DNA of 64,000 bases from Dehalogenimonas etheniformans (GTDB taxonomy: Bacteria > Chloroflexota > Dehalococcoidia > Dehalococcoidales > Dehalococcoidaceae): contig NZ_CP058566.2 in NCBI RefSeq assembly GCF_014672715.2, positions 682,001 through 746,000 of the forward strand, given 5' to 3'. The translations under genes were made by a program, and so were the position numbers. A model generated the notes under the pieces. The model made no database searches. It was given only the letters and a program-made list of their open reading frames with translations, and was not told the DNA's origin. Shown here one piece after another: positions 8,607-16,612 of this stretch. Positions within the stretch are counted from its first letter, which is position 1, and every line of letters begins with the position of its first letter.

Positions 8607-9005
8607 TCAGGTGTTGGGGAGATCCGGGGAAGGTTTGGCGGCAGTCCGGGCGTTGAAATGTGTTCGTATGTCTTCGATAACCCCGATGAGCCGTTCGGGT
8701 TTATCAACCTTGGAAACATAGTAATCGGCTCCAGCTTCCAAGGGTATGGAGCGGTCCAGGCAACAACTTAAAACCACGATAATAGCGGGCGAGGATTCTC
8801 TGAGGTCCGCCAGGGTGCCCTTTGGCCAAGCCCCCAGCAATTCCCATTCGAGGAGGGTGAGGTCAGGTTTTGCCGATCTGGTCAGCTTCAGCAAGTTGTC
8901 CGTATCTCCGGCGGCGCCGGCATACACCATGTTGGGGTATTGCTCAACAAGGAGTTTAAGCGCCGAACGTATGCTGGGCTGCCTGTCGGCTACAATAAAA
9001 CGCAT
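8607..9005 (-). CDS. Stand-alone response-regulator receiver domain with Glu at the phosphoacceptor site
   Basis: 132 residues, receiver fold only, with no output domain. N-terminal FIVADRQPS supplies one acidic-pocket Asp (D7), and YYVSKVDKP supplies the conserved Lys (about K99). The segment KPDLTLLEWELLG has Glu (E53) where receivers have the phosphorylated Asp (usually LLDWELPG). A Glu there can mimic phosphorylation, so the protein may be permanently 'on' or a decayed receiver. It lies just downstream of a broken LuxR-type regulator on the same strand, so both look like remains of a signalling cluster. Confidence 0.75.
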   Translation of the reverse strand: MRFIVADRQPSIRSALKLLVEQYPNMVYAGAAGDTDNLLKLTRSAKPDLTLLEWELLGAWPKGTLADLRESSPAIIVVLSCCLDRSIPLEAGADYYVSKVDKPERLIGVIEDIRTHFNARTAAKPSPDLPNT

Positions 9006-9120
9006 CTCACCGATCCGTTAAGTCACTCGAGTGCCATATTTTACTGATGATAGAACGGACCGGCTCTGATTACATCGGGCGTCCGGGGGGATTTCTACTG
9101 ACCGTTCGGCGGGTTTTTAT

Positions 9121-9138
9121 ACTGGTCATTTGACCAGT
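9121..9138. repeat. Perfect palindrome over the stop of the broken regulator
   Basis: ACTGGTCA-TT-TGACCAGT is an 8-bp perfect inverted repeat with a 2-nt centre that overlaps the stop codon of the LuxR-type reading frame. It could form a short hairpin or bind a dimeric protein. Function unknown. Confidence 0.4.
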
Positions 9139-9590
9139 TTCTGCTTCAGAGCCAGGGAAACCGCCTCAGTGCGGCTGGCCACTCCCAGCTTAGAGAGGAC
9201 GTTGGAGACGTGGAACTTTGCGGTGGAGGGGCTCACCCCCAGCTTATCGGCGATCTCGGTGTTGGGCAAGCCGTCTACCATTAGCTTAAGGATCTCCTTC
9301 TCACGGGCGGTCAGGTCATAGTCCCGGGCCGACGGGCTCCTCATCTCCTGGATGAGCACCTGGGTAGCCTCGGAAGAAAGTTTGGATTGCCCTGCCATGG
9401 CACCCCGGATGGCAGAGACCAATTCCGAGGCGGATACGGTCTTTAACAGTTAGCTCATGGCCCCGGCCTTGAGCGCCCCATCTACCTGTTCCCGCTCCTT
9501 GAAACTGGTGAGAACGATGATCCTGATGTCAGGGTAACGGTCGTGGATGGCTTTGGTGGCGGCTACCCCCTCTTTCGATAAATCGGGAAA
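9126..9590 (-). pseudogene. Broken NarL/FixJ-type response regulator
   Basis: The C-terminal part is a complete LuxR-type helix-turn-helix (LTAREKEILKLMVDGLPNTEIAD...SPSTAKFHVSNVLSKLGV). Upstream in the same frame the second half of a receiver domain is recognisable (VAATKAIHDRYPDIRIIVLTSFKER...ALKAGAMS), but a TAA at 9450-9452 interrupts it exactly where 'GAMSYLLKT' would be expected. The first half of the receiver, including the phosphorylation site, is missing or unrecognisable beyond about 9590. An ATG after the stop (9422) could still give a 98-residue DNA-binding fragment. I infer a nonsense mutation plus a 5' deletion. Confidence 0.75.
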
Positions 9591-9661
9591 ACGCGAACAG
9601 TAATCTGCGAGGAATCTTAACACAAATAAATGAAGCAGGTGAAACGGTTAATAGCTCCAAT

Positions 9662-9690
9662 TTGAACGTGAAATTGGGCTAGTGTACAAT
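9662..9690 (+). promoter_or_regulatory. Promoter of the histidine operon
   Basis: TTGAAC (9662-9667), 17-nt spacer, TACAAT (9685-9690). Predicted transcription start is near 9697, leaving a leader of about 23 nt that contains the hisZ Shine-Dalgarno sequence CAGGAGA. There is no room for a T-box or leader-peptide attenuator in this short leader. Confidence 0.65.
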
Positions 9691-9719
9691 CTCAATATTC
9701 AAAATAGTCAGGAGATCCT

Positions 9720-10958
9720 ATGACCCAAGAGCGTTGTCGCGGCTGCCGCGACCTTGTTCCCCAGGAAATGTTGAAGTTCCGCCTCGCCGAATCGGTGTTC
9801 ATCGACACGGCGCTTAAATGGGGATACGAGGAGGTGCGGACTCCAACCCTGGAATACCTGCACCTATTCACCGCAACCGGAACACTTACGCCGGGTATGC
9901 TGGGGCAGGTATTTTCCTTCCTGGACTGGGACGGGTGGAGCGGAGAGAGGGTGGTAATGCGCCCGGACGGGACTATCCCAATAGCGCGGCTTTACGTCGA
10001 TTCGCTTGTCGACCGGGACGTGGCACGCCTGTTCTATGTCGTCAACGTGTTCCGTTTTGAGGATGCATCGGGGACCGGCAGGGAACGCTGGCAGTGCGGC
10101 GCCGAACTTATCGGCGGCAATTCGGCTTTAGCCGACGTCGAGTTGATCAGGATGTCCCTGGAAGCCCTGGAATTGCTCGGATTGGAAAGCCATATCAAAG
10201 TCTCCCATTCGGGTGTCATCCAGGCAGTGCTTGCCCAGCTTGAACCTTCTCCTGAACTGAGGCATAAGCTGCTGGATGAAATCCTGGATGGCAACGAAAG
10301 CGTGATGGCCCGGCTGGCAGAAACCAAACCGGAACTGATGGCGGGATTGAAAACACTCCTTGAAGTCACCGGGACTTCGTCTGCCTACTTATCCAATCTT
10401 CGATCTCTGTTCGGCTTTTCGCCCGAACTAGAAGCGGCAGCTGCCAATTTCGCCGCCACCCTCGACATGCTCGACGATATCGGGCTGCCGTACGAGATCG
10501 ACCTGGCATCCGGCCGCGGTTTCGAATATTACACCGGCATCATTTTCCACCTTTCAGCCGACGGTAAAACCGTCGGCGGCGGAGGGCGATACGATAACCT
10601 CATCGCGTTGATGGGCGGACCTTCCAAGCCCGCAGCCGGGTACGCTCTTTACATCGATGAACTGATTAAGCTCATCGATATGAGTGAATACGAGATGGAA
10701 GAACCCGACCGGTTCCTGGTCAGTTTCCAGCCTGGTGACGAAGCCCGCGCTTTTGCGGTGGCTACCGATCTTCGGGATGCCGATTATACCGCCGAAATCA
10801 AATTGGGCGACCCGGACGTAATGGACTATGACTGGGTGCTCAACATCACTGAAGAAGGGCTGCTGGTCCTGTCTGACACCGAGACCGATGAGGAATTCGA
10901 GTTCGAAACTGTCGATGAGTTGGTGGAGATGCTGGGCGGGGAGGCTTCCGAAGAATGA
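9720..10958 (+). CDS. hisZ: ATP phosphoribosyltransferase regulatory subunit (HisRS-like)
   Basis: 412 residues. A histidyl-tRNA-synthetase paralogue that activates short-form HisG and passes on histidine feedback. Class II motifs are visible: motif 2 NVFRFEDASGTGRERWQCGAELIGG (split over about 110-135), the HisA-like RGFEYYTG and motif 3 GGGGRYDNL. Unlike a shortened HisZ, it keeps about 80 residues of C-terminal region, which is highly acidic and may be a degenerate anticodon-binding domain. It overlaps hisG by 4 nt (ATGA). A true HisRS is possible in principle, but the position directly before hisG and the degenerate C-terminus favour HisZ. Confidence 0.85.
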   Translation: MTQERCRGCRDLVPQEMLKFRLAESVFIDTALKWGYEEVRTPTLEYLHLFTATGTLTPGMLGQVFSFLDWDGWSGERVVMRPDGTIPIARLYVDSLVDRDVARLFYVVNVFRFEDASGTGRERWQCGAELIGGNSALADVELIRMSLEALELLGLESHIKVSHSGVIQAVLAQLEPSPELRHKLLDEILDGNESVMARLAETKPELMAGLKTLLEVTGTSSAYLSNLRSLFGFSPELEAAAANFAATLDMLDDIGLPYEIDLASGRGFEYYTGIIFHLSADGKTVGGGGRYDNLIALMGGPSKPAAGYALYIDELIKLIDMSEYEMEEPDRFLVSFQPGDEARAFAVATDLRDADYTAEIKLGDPDVMDYDWVLNITEEGLLVLSDTETDEEFEFETVDELVEMLGGEASEE

Positions 10959-12352
10959 GGGTCGCATTACCCAAGGGAAGGCTCCTGACCGATACGGCGG
11001 CGCTCCTGGAGCGGGCTGGTTGGCAGCTTAACGACTACCAGCCCAAAGCCCGGCTCTACCGATTGAAGAGTGCTAAATTTTCGGAAATGTCCGCCAAGAT
11101 GTTGCATGAGAAAGATATTCCCATCCAGGTAGCCATCGGCAATTACGACCTGGGTATCTGCGGGGCAGATTGGGTTGAAGAACTGGTGTCGCGCTACCGC
11201 CTAACTTCACTGGTCAAAGTCAAAAACCTTGGATACGGCCACGGCGCCCTTTTTGCCGCCTCGGCGGCAGGCGACGGTATCGCTTCGTTAACCGACCTTG
11301 CACAGCGGTCCGATAAGATCCGCCTGGCATCCGAATATCCTAATCTGGCCGAACAGTTGGCGATGCAGCTCAGGCTCAAGAATTATGCCGTTTATCCGCT
11401 ATGGGGCAGCGCCGAAGCTTACCCGCCGGAAACAGCCGAGGTGGTCATTCTGCCCCGGAAATCTGCCGGTGAGCTCGAGGGTAAAGGACTGAAAGTGCTT
11501 TCCAAGGTCTTGGATTTCAAAGCTGTCCTGGTTGCCAACCGGGAGAGCCTGGCATCGAAAGACCTTTCCGAAGCTATCAGTTCGATTATGGCCAACCTGC
11601 AACCAACGCCCGAAGTTGAGGAGACGGCGACGATCACAGCCGCACCCCTCGAGGCTTATCATGAATACGCGCCCGACGTAGTTCGTTTAGCGCTGCCCGA
11701 CGGCCACCAGCAGCCCCATGTTCGTAAAATACTGGATGCAGCAGGTATTCATGTCGAAGACTACCCATCTGATAGGGGTTTACGGCGGCCGAAAAGCGAC
11801 CTCGAAGGCTTTACCATCAAGACCATTCGTCCCCAGGATATGCCGGTTCAGGTGGCTAACGGCAATTTTGACCTGGCCATCACCGGTTGGGACTGGCTCA
11901 CCGATCACCTGCATCAGTTTCCCACCAGCCCGGTAAAGCGGCTTCTGGACCTGAAATACGGTTGGGTGCGTATCGTGGCTGTGGTGGCCAACGACGTACC
12001 GGTGAATAATTCAGCGGAACTCAAATCTTATTTCCGGAACAAAAACCTGCGGGTGGCGTCTGAATACATAAACATCGCCGACGACTATGCCCGGAACAAC
12101 CATTTCGGCCGCTACCGCATCGCCCCGACCTGGGGATCGACCGAAGCTTACCTGCCCGAGGATGCTGATCTATTGATCGAAAATACCGAGACCGGCGGCA
12201 CTATCGCGCGGCACAACCTACGCATCATCGACACGCTCTTTGAATCGACGGCCTGCGTCATCGGCAATACAGGCGCGGCCGACAATCCGGTGAAACGGAA
12301 GCGGATGGAAGCTCTGGTGGAACGGCTGGGCCAAGCCCTGGAGAAAATCTGA
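10955..12352 (+). CDS. hisG: ATP phosphoribosyltransferase, tandem fusion of two HisG units
   Basis: 465 residues, about twice the length of short-form HisG (around 210). It catalyses the first step of histidine synthesis, ATP + PRPP to PR-ATP. Two homologous halves are visible: LPKGRL (5-10) versus LPDGHQ (247-252); QVAIGNYDLGICGADW versus QVANGNFDLAITGWDW; RLASEYPN (123-130) versus RVASEYIN (366-373); WGSAEAYPPETAEVV versus WGSTEAYLPEDADLL. The PRPP loop is well kept only in the second half (ENTETGGTIARHNL), while the N-terminal LPKGRL motif is kept only in the first. The two halves may therefore form an obligate internal pair with divided labour. It lies between hisZ and hisD with short overlaps. 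Confidence 0.88.
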   Translation: MRVALPKGRLLTDTAALLERAGWQLNDYQPKARLYRLKSAKFSEMSAKMLHEKDIPIQVAIGNYDLGICGADWVEELVSRYRLTSLVKVKNLGYGHGALFAASAAGDGIASLTDLAQRSDKIRLASEYPNLAEQLAMQLRLKNYAVYPLWGSAEAYPPETAEVVILPRKSAGELEGKGLKVLSKVLDFKAVLVANRESLASKDLSEAISSIMANLQPTPEVEETATITAAPLEAYHEYAPDVVRLALPDGHQQPHVRKILDAAGIHVEDYPSDRGLRRPKSDLEGFTIKTIRPQDMPVQVANGNFDLAITGWDWLTDHLHQFPTSPVKRLLDLKYGWVRIVAVVANDVPVNNSAELKSYFRNKNLRVASEYINIADDYARNNHFGRYRIAPTWGSTEAYLPEDADLLIENTETGGTIARHNLRIIDTLFESTACVIGNTGAADNPVKRKRMEALVERLGQALEKI

Positions 12353-13629
12353 TGCGTTTCGTGACCGGTTTCGAAGCGGCGAGGAAGCTGCTTGTGCGCC
12401 GGGTAAATGCCTCAGTTAGCGATGCTGCGGTTGAGCAATCGGTCCGCTCGGTTATTGAAGAAGTTGTCCGGGACGGTGATGCAGGCCTCAAGCTTCTGAC
12501 CGCCAAATTCGACCGGGTTGAACTGCTAACTTTTGAGGTATCCAGGGAAAACATCGAGGCGGCTAGATCGGCAATCGATCCTGAACTGCTGGCAGCCTTG
12601 GAAACGGCAGCCGGGCGCATCCGCAGCTATCATTTGGACCAGCGGAAGGCAATTTCCGCTATGGAAACGGCCATGAACGGGCGACAAATGTTCCGGGCGC
12701 TGGAACGCGTCGGAATCTATGCGCCGGGCGGTAAGGCTTATTATCCCTCTACCGTGTTAATGACGGCTATTCCCGCTAAGGCCGCGGGCGTCCCTGAGGT
12801 TATTTTGACGACACCTCCGGGTCCGGACGGAAAAATCCCGGCTCCGACCCTTGCCGCTGCCGCGATCGCCGGCGTAGATAGGGTTTTCAGAGTCGGCGGG
12901 GCACAGGCGATCGCCGCACTGGCTTATGGCACGGAATCGGTGCCTAAAGTCGATAAAATCTGCGGACCGGGCAATATCTATGTCATGACCGCCAAGCGTC
13001 TGGTCTATGGCGCCGTGGCTATCGATGGATTGCAGGGCCCGAGCGAGGTGCTTATCATAGCCGATGAAAGCGCCAATCTAGCTTTCGTGGCTTCGGATAT
13101 GCTGGCGCAAGCCGAGCACGACCCTTTGGCTCAATCGGTTTTGGTCACCACATCAAAAATCGTGGCTGAGAAGGTTCTGACGATAATACAAAATGAACTT
13201 GCCAGTTCAGCGAGGCGGGATATCACCGGAAAATCGCTCGAGGAACGCGGCATCATCGCCCTGGTAGATAAAGTCGATCAGGCTATCGAACTGGCTAATG
13301 CCTATGCGCCGGAGCATCTTCTGGTGCTTACAGCCGATGCCGAAATGATCCTAAAAAAGATTGAAAACGCAGGGTGCGCCTTCGTTGGAGACAAGGCATC
13401 GGTAGCCTTCGGCGATTACGTCGCCGGACCTTCTCACGCCCTTCCAACCGGCGGAACGGCCCGTTTTGCCTCGCCTTTAAACGTGCTGGATTTCTTGAAA
13501 ATTACCGATGTCGTCCATGTTGATGACAGCATGGTCAAGAGTCTTGGTCCTGACGCCGCGACAATCGCCGGCGCTGAAGGACTGACGGCGCACCGGGACG
13601 CCCTTCGTTTGAGAATGGAGGCGAAGTGA
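12352..13629 (+). CDS. hisD: Histidinol dehydrogenase
   Basis: 425 residues, normal length. Zinc- and NAD-dependent oxidation of L-histidinol to L-histidine, the last two steps of the pathway. Family segments seen: VGIYAPGGKAYYPSTVLM, KICGPGNIYV, GPSEVLIIADESAN, DMLAQAEHDPLAQS and APEHL. The ATG shares one base with the hisG stop (TGATG), implying translational coupling. Confidence 0.95.
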   Translation: MRFVTGFEAARKLLVRRVNASVSDAAVEQSVRSVIEEVVRDGDAGLKLLTAKFDRVELLTFEVSRENIEAARSAIDPELLAALETAAGRIRSYHLDQRKAISAMETAMNGRQMFRALERVGIYAPGGKAYYPSTVLMTAIPAKAAGVPEVILTTPPGPDGKIPAPTLAAAAIAGVDRVFRVGGAQAIAALAYGTESVPKVDKICGPGNIYVMTAKRLVYGAVAIDGLQGPSEVLIIADESANLAFVASDMLAQAEHDPLAQSVLVTTSKIVAEKVLTIIQNELASSARRDITGKSLEERGIIALVDKVDQAIELANAYAPEHLLVLTADAEMILKKIENAGCAFVGDKASVAFGDYVAGPSHALPTGGTARFASPLNVLDFLKITDVVHVDDSMVKSLGPDAATIAGAEGLTAHRDALRLRMEAK

Positions 13630-14711
13630 CCGATATAACAAAATTTATGAGGCGGGAACTAGACAAGTTCGCCGGCTACGCCGCGTGCAAATCGCCAGAA
13701 GCCCTCGACGAAGAGACTCGGGCGTTGGGCATTCTCAAGCTCGACGCCAACGAAAACGTCTACGGCCCCTCACCTAAAGTTAAAGCGGCGCTTGCTTCCT
13801 TTGATGACGCTCATATTTACCCGGATTCGTGCCAGACTGAATTACGCAGAGCCTTGGCAGGATATACCGGCGTTTCTGCCGAACATATCGTCGCGGGATC
13901 TGGTTCAGATCAGCTAATTGACCTGCTTATAAGGCTTTTCGTAAGTCCCGGCGATGAGGTCCTGACTGCCACGCCGACTTTTGCCATGTATAAGTTCTTT
14001 ACAGAACTGGTCGGCGGCAAATTTGTGGCAGTACCGCGGGACGACGAGTTTAACCTTGTTCCCGAAAAATTGATCAAGGCGATATCCAAAAAGACGAAGC
14101 TTGTTTTCATCGCCATGCCGAACAACCCCACGGGCACACAGATACCCGTTGACGCCGTCAAGAAAATAATCGAAACCGGCGTACCCGTTGTTGTTGACGA
14201 GGCCTACTACGAGTTTACAAGCCAAACCCTGGCGCCCGAGATCGATAATTCTCCCAATCTAATGATCTTGCGGACGTTCTCGAAGTGGGCCGGTCTTGCT
14301 GGTTTGCGGGTGGGCTACGGCCTTTTCCCCACAGCCGTTGCTGAACGGGTTGACGCCATTAAAGACCCGTATTGTGTCAACGCGGCTGCTGTGGTTGCCG
14401 CGAAAGAATCCCTCAAAGACGCCGATTATCTCATGGGTAACGTTAGGCTCATGATCTCCGAGCGGGAAAGACTTTTCGATGCTCTATCGTCAATCAAATA
14501 CCTGAAAACTTATCCGTCCGAAGCCAATTTCATCCTATGCAAAGTGAAATCCAGGATAGCATTGCAAATTCAGGTCCTACTGGAACGACGGGGAATTTTA
14601 GTTCGCTACTTCAACTCGCCGCAAATGGAAAATTGCCTGCGGTTTAGCATCGGTAGGCCTCAGGACACCGACCGGCTGATCACCGAACTCCAGAGAATAG
14701 GGGAGATGTAA
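13626..14711 (+). CDS. hisC: Histidinol-phosphate aminotransferase
   Basis: 361 residues, PLP-dependent class I/II aminotransferase that converts imidazole-acetol phosphate and glutamate to histidinol phosphate. Seen: [14 protein letters not shown] near the N-terminus, [31 protein letters not shown] and the PLP-lysine segment [17 protein letters not shown]. The GTG start overlaps the hisD stop by 4 nt (GTGA), with a GGAGGCGA Shine-Dalgarno sequence. Confidence 0.95.
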   Translation: MTDITKFMRRELDKFAGYAACKSPEALDEETRALGILKLDANENVYGPSPKVKAALASFDDAHIYPDSCQTELRRALAGYTGVSAEHIVAGSGSDQLIDLLIRLFVSPGDEVLTATPTFAMYKFFTELVGGKFVAVPRDDEFNLVPEKLIKAISKKTKLVFIAMPNNPTGTQIPVDAVKKIIETGVPVVVDEAYYEFTSQTLAPEIDNSPNLMILRTFSKWAGLAGLRVGYGLFPTAVAERVDAIKDPYCVNAAAVVAAKESLKDADYLMGNVRLMISERERLFDALSSIKYLKTYPSEANFILCKVKSRIALQIQVLLERRGILVRYFNSPQMENCLRFSIGRPQDTDRLITELQRIGEM

Positions 14712-14712
14712 T

Positions 14713-15300
14713 ATGACCGAACGCACAGCCACTGTCAAACGGGAAACCAGAGAAACGACCATTTCCGTCGCGGTCAACCTGGACGGCACCGGCAAGGACG
14801 ACATGTGTACCGGCAACCGTTTATTTGACCATATGCTGTCGCAGATCGCCAGGCATGGTGTATTTGACATAAAAGTTTCAGCGACAGGAGATGACATCCA
14901 TCATTTAGTCGAGGATGTCGGTATCTGCCTTGGCAAGGCTTTCAATGAAGCCCTCGGTGACAAGAAGGGCTTAGTTCGGACGGCTGATTCTCAGGTGCCC
15001 ATGGATGAGACGCTGGCGGTTGTAGTTGTGGACCTGGGCGGCCGGGGATATTCGGTCATGCACATGGATTTTGAAAAGAATGATCTGGCTGGATTCCCAG
15101 TTGATATGGTACGCCACTTCTTGGAGAGTTTTGCATCGGAGGGGAGGATGAACCTTCACGCCTCCGTTTGCTACGGTACTAATGATCACCACAAGGTGGA
15201 AGCAGTCTTCAAGGCTCTCGGACGGGCGCTGGATAAAGCTACCCGGATTGACCCGCGGATTGCGGACAGGGTTCCCAGTACCAAGGAGTGGGTGGAGTAG
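14713..15300 (+). CDS. hisB: Imidazoleglycerol-phosphate dehydratase
   Basis: 195 residues, monofunctional HisB that dehydrates imidazoleglycerol phosphate. The metal-binding motifs are present: [13 protein letters not shown] and [15 protein letters not shown] in the first half, and [14 protein letters not shown] and [17 protein letters not shown] in the second. It starts 1 nt after hisC. Confidence 0.95.
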   Translation: MTERTATVKRETRETTISVAVNLDGTGKDDMCTGNRLFDHMLSQIARHGVFDIKVSATGDDIHHLVEDVGICLGKAFNEALGDKKGLVRTADSQVPMDETLAVVVVDLGGRGYSVMHMDFEKNDLAGFPVDMVRHFLESFASEGRMNLHASVCYGTNDHHKVEAVFKALGRALDKATRIDPRIADRVPSTKEWVE

Positions 15301-15307
15301 AAAACCT

Positions 15308-15550
15308 ATGGGTTCAGAAGAACCTGATCTACAACAGGTTGGACCCGGTTCCGAAAAGGTCAGGATTAAAACCTGTCGTTACTGTGGAAGGAAGTATAGT
15401 CCACCATCGCATAGCTACCCGAACTATGAGGCGATTCATGAATACTGCTCGTACACTTGCATGAAAAAGGGGAGCATTCCAAACCTAGTAGGCACTAAAA
15501 ATCGATTTTTGCAGCTGGCGGATTCGATACTTTCAAGGGATGTGTTATAG
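15308..15550 (+). CDS. Small zinc-ribbon protein at the end of the his operon
   Basis: 80 residues from ATG 15308, 7 nt after the hisB stop. It has a CxxC pair (TCRYCGRKY) and a second pair CSYTC about 26 residues later, with Tyr/His between, so it should bind one zinc. There is no Shine-Dalgarno sequence of note, and it is likely read through from hisB. Function unknown. The zinc ribbon suggests nucleic-acid or protein contact. It could also be a short-lived local ORF, but the cysteine spacing argues it is real. Confidence 0.5.
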   Translation: MGSEEPDLQQVGPGSEKVRIKTCRYCGRKYSPPSHSYPNYEAIHEYCSYTCMKKGSIPNLVGTKNRFLQLADSILSRDVL

Positions 15551-15603
15551 GGTGTTTCACTAAGTGTCTAGGGGCTTGGGAATTCTCTCGCCTGTAAAAA
15601 GAA

Positions 15604-16518
15604 TTACGAGAGTGTCTTCCCCGTCAAAACCTCGTACGCATGCACATACCGCCGCCGGGTGCTTTCGATGACCTCAGATGGTAGAGCCGGAGCCGGAGGC
15701 TCCTTGCTCCAACCAGATTTCTCCAGCCAATCGCGAAGTGGTTGCTTGTCATAAGAATCCTGCGGTTCGCCCACCTTATAGAGTTTCTCATCCCAGAAGC
15801 GTGATGAATCCGGTGTTAACGCCTCATCGATGAGGATGAGTTTGTCGCCATCCAGACCGAACTCGAATTTGGTATCGGCGATGATGATGCCGTGGTGGCG
15901 GGCGTAATCCCTCGCGAAAGCATAAAGGGTGATACTAACCGTCCGGAGTTTCAGGGCCAGGTCTTTGCCGACCTCTTTTTCAACCTCTTCAAACATCATC
16001 GGCAGGTCATGGGTATTATCACCCTTGGTCGTCGGGGTGAAGATCGGTTCTTCTAGTATCTCGCTCTGCCTCAAACCCGGCGGTAGAGACACTCCGCAGA
16101 CCGATTGCCGCTTCTTGTATTCCGCCCAGCCCGAACCGGCCAGGTAGCCGCGAACGACGCACTCGACCGGTAACCGCCTGACCTTTTTGACCACCATCGA
16201 TCGCCCTTCGAGGTATTTCGGGTAGTCGAAACGCTGCTTTTCAGGAATGTATTTGTCGAGTTGTTTTACGTCGTTGATGAGGGCGACGACGTGATTGGGG
16301 ATTATTTTCTTCGTTTGATCGAACCAGAAAGCCGAGATTTGATTCAGCACCTTGCCCTTATCCGGGATGCCGGCCGGCAGGACGATGTCAAAAGCAGAAA
16401 TGCGGTCGGTAACGACGATCAGCAGGTATTCCCCGAGGTCGTAGGTGTCACGGACTTTGCCGGAAATGAAGCGTTTTAAGGGAAGATCTGTTTTTAAGAC
16501 AACCCTGTTTTCAGTCAT
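15604..16518 (-). CDS. purC: Phosphoribosylaminoimidazole-succinocarboxamide synthase
   Basis: 304 residues, the longer PurC form. ATP-dependent ligation of aspartate to CAIR in purine synthesis. Seen: SGKVRDTYDLG near the N-terminus, VECVVRGYLAGSGWAEY, FTPTTKGDNTHD and the catalytic-region DTKFEFGLDG...LIDEALTPDSSRFWDE. A GAGGTGA Shine-Dalgarno sequence precedes the ATG. It is the last gene of a minus-strand pur run but is separated from purB by a hairpin-bearing gap. Confidence 0.95.
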   Translation of the reverse strand: MTENRVVLKTDLPLKRFISGKVRDTYDLGEYLLIVVTDRISAFDIVLPAGIPDKGKVLNQISAFWFDQTKKIIPNHVVALINDVKQLDKYIPEKQRFDYPKYLEGRSMVVKKVRRLPVECVVRGYLAGSGWAEYKKRQSVCGVSLPPGLRQSEILEEPIFTPTTKGDNTHDLPMMFEEVEKEVGKDLALKLRTVSITLYAFARDYARHHGIIIADTKFEFGLDGDKLILIDEALTPDSSRFWDEKLYKVGEPQDSYDKQPLRDWLEKSGWSKEPPAPALPSEVIESTRRRYVHAYEVLTGKTLS

Positions 16519-16542
16519 GTTATCACCTCGGCTTAATATTCA

Positions 16543-16566
16543 AGGGACACGGCACGCCGTGTCCCT
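16543..16566. repeat. Perfect palindromic hairpin between purB and purC
   Basis: AGGGACACGGC at 16543-16553, AC, then the exact complement at 16556-16566. It resembles the widespread dispersed 'GGGACA...TGTCCC' palindromes of many bacterial genomes. It could act as an intercistronic mRNA stabiliser or pause within the pur transcript. No T-tract follows on the minus strand. Confidence 0.6.
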
Positions 16567-16612
16567 ACTGTTATATTCTATTATTTCCCTCTCCATGGCA
16601 GAGGAAAGTGGT

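Noticed and set aside
8507-8719. 71-residue N-terminal extension of the URO-D-family protein
   Set aside because: Proline-rich and unlike the family, whereas ATG 8506 has a strong TGAGGAGG ribosome site.
15182-15307. Upstream extension of the zinc-ribbon reading frame into hisB
   Set aside because: The extension is antisense-free but out of frame with hisB and low in conserved features. ATG 15308 just after hisB is a better start.
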